From Verrucomicrobia subdivision 3 bacterium UBA7542 (lineage in GTDB: Bacteria; Verrucomicrobiota; Verrucomicrobiia; Limisphaerales; UBA11358): DNA of 6,915 nucleotides. Below the pieces are notes generated by a model that worked only from the letters and a program-made list of their open reading frames with translations, ran no database searches and was not told the origin of the DNA. Shown here piece by piece: positions 5,475 through 6,915 of the stretch. The position numbers and the translations under genes were made by a program. The DNA lies in contig DLMG01000306.1 in the NCBI GenBank assembly GCA_002479245.1, positions 1 through 6,915 on the forward strand, written 5' to 3'. The stretch's first letter is position 1; every line of letters begins with the position of its first letter.

Positions 5475-5939
5475 GTTCTTGCCCCGCTGCCCATTTTGCC
5501 AAGTCGGTCGGCGCATCTGGGCGGCACGTGGCGATGGTCGGTTTTCTCGACATCGGTTTGCAGGGGTTCGCGCCCAAGGTGCTGGCGCACGGCCACCACG
5601 GGGGAAATCGCGTCGCTGTCCGGCGCGGCGGATGACCCGCGCCATTTTCAAATCAGCGTGCCGGTGCAGCCGGGCAATTCGGGCGGGGCGCTGGTGGATG
5701 AGCGGGGCAACGTCATCGGCATCGTGTCGGCCAAGCTGAATGCGTCGGCGGCGCTGGCGGCGAGCGGGGCGTTGCCGGAGAATGTGAATTACGCGGTCAA
5801 GAGCAGTCTGCTAATGAGCTTCCTTGAATCGGTTCCGGCGGTTTCGGCCAAGCTGAAAGCACCAGTCACGGCTGACCGGAAGTTTGGGGATGTTGTCAAA
5901 TCCGCCCAAGACGCCGCAGTGCTGGTGCTGGTGTATTGA
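5475..5939 (+). pseudogene. Remnant of an HtrA-like (S1C) serine protease gene
   Basis: From about 5598 to the TGA at 5937-5939 one frame reads TGEIASLSGAADDPRHFQIS, then VQPGNSGGALVDERGNVIGI, with the catalytic serine codon at 5679-5681. This is the C-terminal lobe of a trypsin-fold S1C protease. It ends DAAVLVLVY, which resembles the natural end of such proteins. Just upstream the matching sequence VAMVGFLDIGLQGFAPK (5528-5578) is in a different frame, and LGGT (5517-5528) is in the first frame again. LAPLP (5478-5492) and FAKSVG (5495-5512) appear to switch frames once more, less certainly. The N-terminal lobe with the catalytic His and Asp is missing. The gene is therefore 5'-truncated and carries at least two frameshifts. 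The break abuts the end of the AT-rich block. Confidence 0.8.
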
Positions 5940-5990
5940 TTCAAAAAATCGCCACTTCGGGAAATAATTCAGCCCTCCGCCGATTTATGG

Positions 5991-6018
5991 TTGACAACTG
6001 TATCTAGTAAGATACTAT
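5991..6018 (+). promoter_or_regulatory. Sigma70-type promoter with an embedded operator-like palindrome
   Basis: A perfect -35 box TTGACA (5991-5996) is followed after 16 bases by TACTAT (6013-6018), which matches the -10 consensus at four of six positions. The spacer carries a perfect inverted repeat GTATCT-AGTA-AGATAC (6000-6015). A second overlapping one, TAGTA-AGA-TACTA, spans 6005-6017. A dimeric repressor bound here would block RNA polymerase, so the downstream gene is likely tightly controlled, perhaps by its own helix-turn-helix product or by the AlpA-like protein. The interval to the ATG at 6028 is short, giving a very short leader. Confidence 0.6.
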
Positions 6019-6027
6019 GTAAGAAAT

Positions 6028-6726
6028 ATGGGATTCATTGAGTTTCCATTCATCGAGGTGCCGAAAGATTTGCGCAAGATTGTCGGCGAGCCGACGCCCA
6101 GGACGCGCGCCTACCGCCGGGAGGGGACGCACGCGGAATGTGGACAGTGGATTGAAGACCTCGGCTTGTATTACAAGGGCGACGTGGGCATCTCGCCCGC
6201 CGGCGTCACCATGTTTGTGCCCGTCCAACGAGCGGCCGTCCACAAACGCATCAAGGAAGGCAAACTGACCGCGTTCTTTTTTTACATCACCCGAATCGAA
6301 AGCACGTTCTTCGGCACCCGGCGCAAAGTTAAACTGCGCCCCTACATCGTGCTGTCCGTGAGCGAATGCAAGGCGTGGGCGGCAGAAATGAAACGCCGGG
6401 CGGGTTATGTGGACGAACCGGATGAGACGCCCTTGAGAGTAAGTAAACGGCTGATGCCATTGGCGGCAGAGGATGAGCCAAAAACTGAAAAGGAGGCCAA
6501 GGAAGCCCTGGACTTCGCGGAGACCGACCCGAAGGACAAGGGCACCCGGAAAGTCAGGTATGAGGAGGCGCTTGATACGGAGAACCGGCAACAGGATATG
6601 TTTTTGCTGCTGGCGGAAGCAATGGCCGCGATGGCGTCCGGCAAGAAGGCTGAATTTTATCGGAAGCGGCTGGAAAAAGGAATGAAGTGGGATAAAAAGG
6701 AGAAAACTTGGAAGTGGAAGGAGTGA
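6028..6726 (+). CDS. Helix-turn-helix protein of mobile-element type
   Basis: The product has 232 residues. Residues 35-53 (HAECGQWIEDLGLYYKGDV) precede a probable helix-turn-helix at 54-83, whose second half PVQRAAVHKRIKEGKLTAF follows the MerR/excisionase-like pattern of a recognition helix plus wing. A conserved-looking stretch ITRIESTFFGTRRK (87-100) and RPYIVLSVSECKAW (104-117) completes the likely DNA-binding domain. Residues 135-232 are highly charged, mostly Lys and Glu, and end in WDKKEKTWKWKE, probably a helical or disordered tail. I know of similar N-terminal domains in unnamed proteins of bacterial islands, but not of a defined function. The gene has its own promoter with palindromes 10 bases upstream. 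The next gene starts one base after its stop, so the two form an operon. No strong ribosome binding site is seen before the ATG. Confidence 0.7.
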   Translation: MGFIEFPFIEVPKDLRKIVGEPTPRTRAYRREGTHAECGQWIEDLGLYYKGDVGISPAGVTMFVPVQRAAVHKRIKEGKLTAFFFYITRIESTFFGTRRKVKLRPYIVLSVSECKAWAAEMKRRAGYVDEPDETPLRVSKRLMPLAAEDEPKTEKEAKEALDFAETDPKDKGTRKVRYEEALDTENRQQDMFLLLAEAMAAMASGKKAEFYRKRLEKGMKWDKKEKTWKWKE

Positions 6727-6727
6727 C

Positions 6728-6915
6728 ATGAACATGGAGAACAAATTCGATGACCGGTTGATACGTCTGCCCGAGCTGGAACAGATTTTCGGCGTGTGCA
6801 AGCGGACGGTGAGACGGAAGGCGGAAAACGGCGAGTTGCCACCGTTACGGCGGATTGGCCGGGCGGTGGGGATGTTGGAAAGTCAGGTCAGGGTTTATTT
6901 TCAACGATTGAGTCA
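6728..6915 (+). CDS. AlpA-family regulator / excisionase-like protein (3' end outside window)
   Basis: Sixty-two codons are present before the window ends. The reading LIRLPELEQIFGVCKRTVRR, then KAENGELPPLRRIGRAVGML and ESQVRVYFQ, is the classic AlpA layout. A helix, the turn and the recognition helix (about residues 16-32) are followed by a wing with the GRAVG motif and a closing helix. AlpA-family proteins regulate prophage and island integrases and often act as excisionases, binding DNA near attachment sites. The open frame is already close to full family length. AAGGAG at 6718-6723 is a good Shine-Dalgarno sequence. It sits 4 bases from the ATG at 6728 and 10 from the in-frame ATG at 6734, so the true start may be the second. 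An integrase gene would be expected beyond the right edge. Confidence 0.75.
   Translation, partial: MNMENKFDDRLIRLPELEQIFGVCKRTVRRKAENGELPPLRRIGRAVGMLESQVRVYFQRLS

Noticed and set aside
6004..6801. 265-residue minus-strand ORF
   Set aside because: It is antisense to the 232-residue helix-turn-helix gene and the AlpA-like gene, both of which have recognisable motifs.

Overview
The window looks like accessory, mobile-element-derived DNA from a GC-rich Gram-negative bacterium. The small helix-turn-helix genes and the style of the degenerate intergenic repeats remind me of Verrucomicrobiota, but no marker gene is present, so that placement is only a weak inference. No rRNA, tRNA or CRISPR array was seen. 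Coding density is low on the left, and many genes are short, uncertain or broken.

Left part (1-2548): the tail of a gene cut by the window edge (1-90), a weak candidate terminator, a stretch of degenerate roughly 12-nt repeats (about 360-640), and a 163-residue basic helix-turn-helix protein (666-1157) of the kind carried by plasmids and genomic islands. A possible 114-residue ORF follows in the same frame after a single stop. From 1527 to 2548 there is no confident gene. This stretch holds two doubtful minus-strand ORFs that overlap as ATGA, a long imperfect hairpin at 1923-1973, two tandem perfect palindromes at 2363-2398, and a dyad at 2479-2525 whose geometry resembles a recombinase core site.

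Middle (2549-3508): a compact minus-strand operon with an ATGA overlap, encoding a DUF6883-like protein followed by a DUF4926-like protein. A short ORF of doubtful reality converges on it from the plus strand.

AT-rich block (about 3494-5460): two plus-strand genes with much lower GC than either flank. The first encodes a protein with the motif layout of the uracil-DNA glycosylase superfamily (QDWW, TNAVW, VVFAGGWA, HPS). The second encodes a secreted, coiled-coil-rich protein of unknown function. The block ends directly against a 5'-truncated, multiply frameshifted remnant of an HtrA-like (S1C) serine protease that keeps its GNSGG serine motif.

Right part (5940-6915): a TTGACA promoter whose spacer carries perfect inverted repeats drives a 232-residue helix-turn-helix protein. 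An AlpA-family regulator follows one base later and runs off the window. This pair looks like the control module of an integrative element, with an integrase expected beyond the right edge. Overall, the window reads as island control genes at both ends, with cargo and debris between them.
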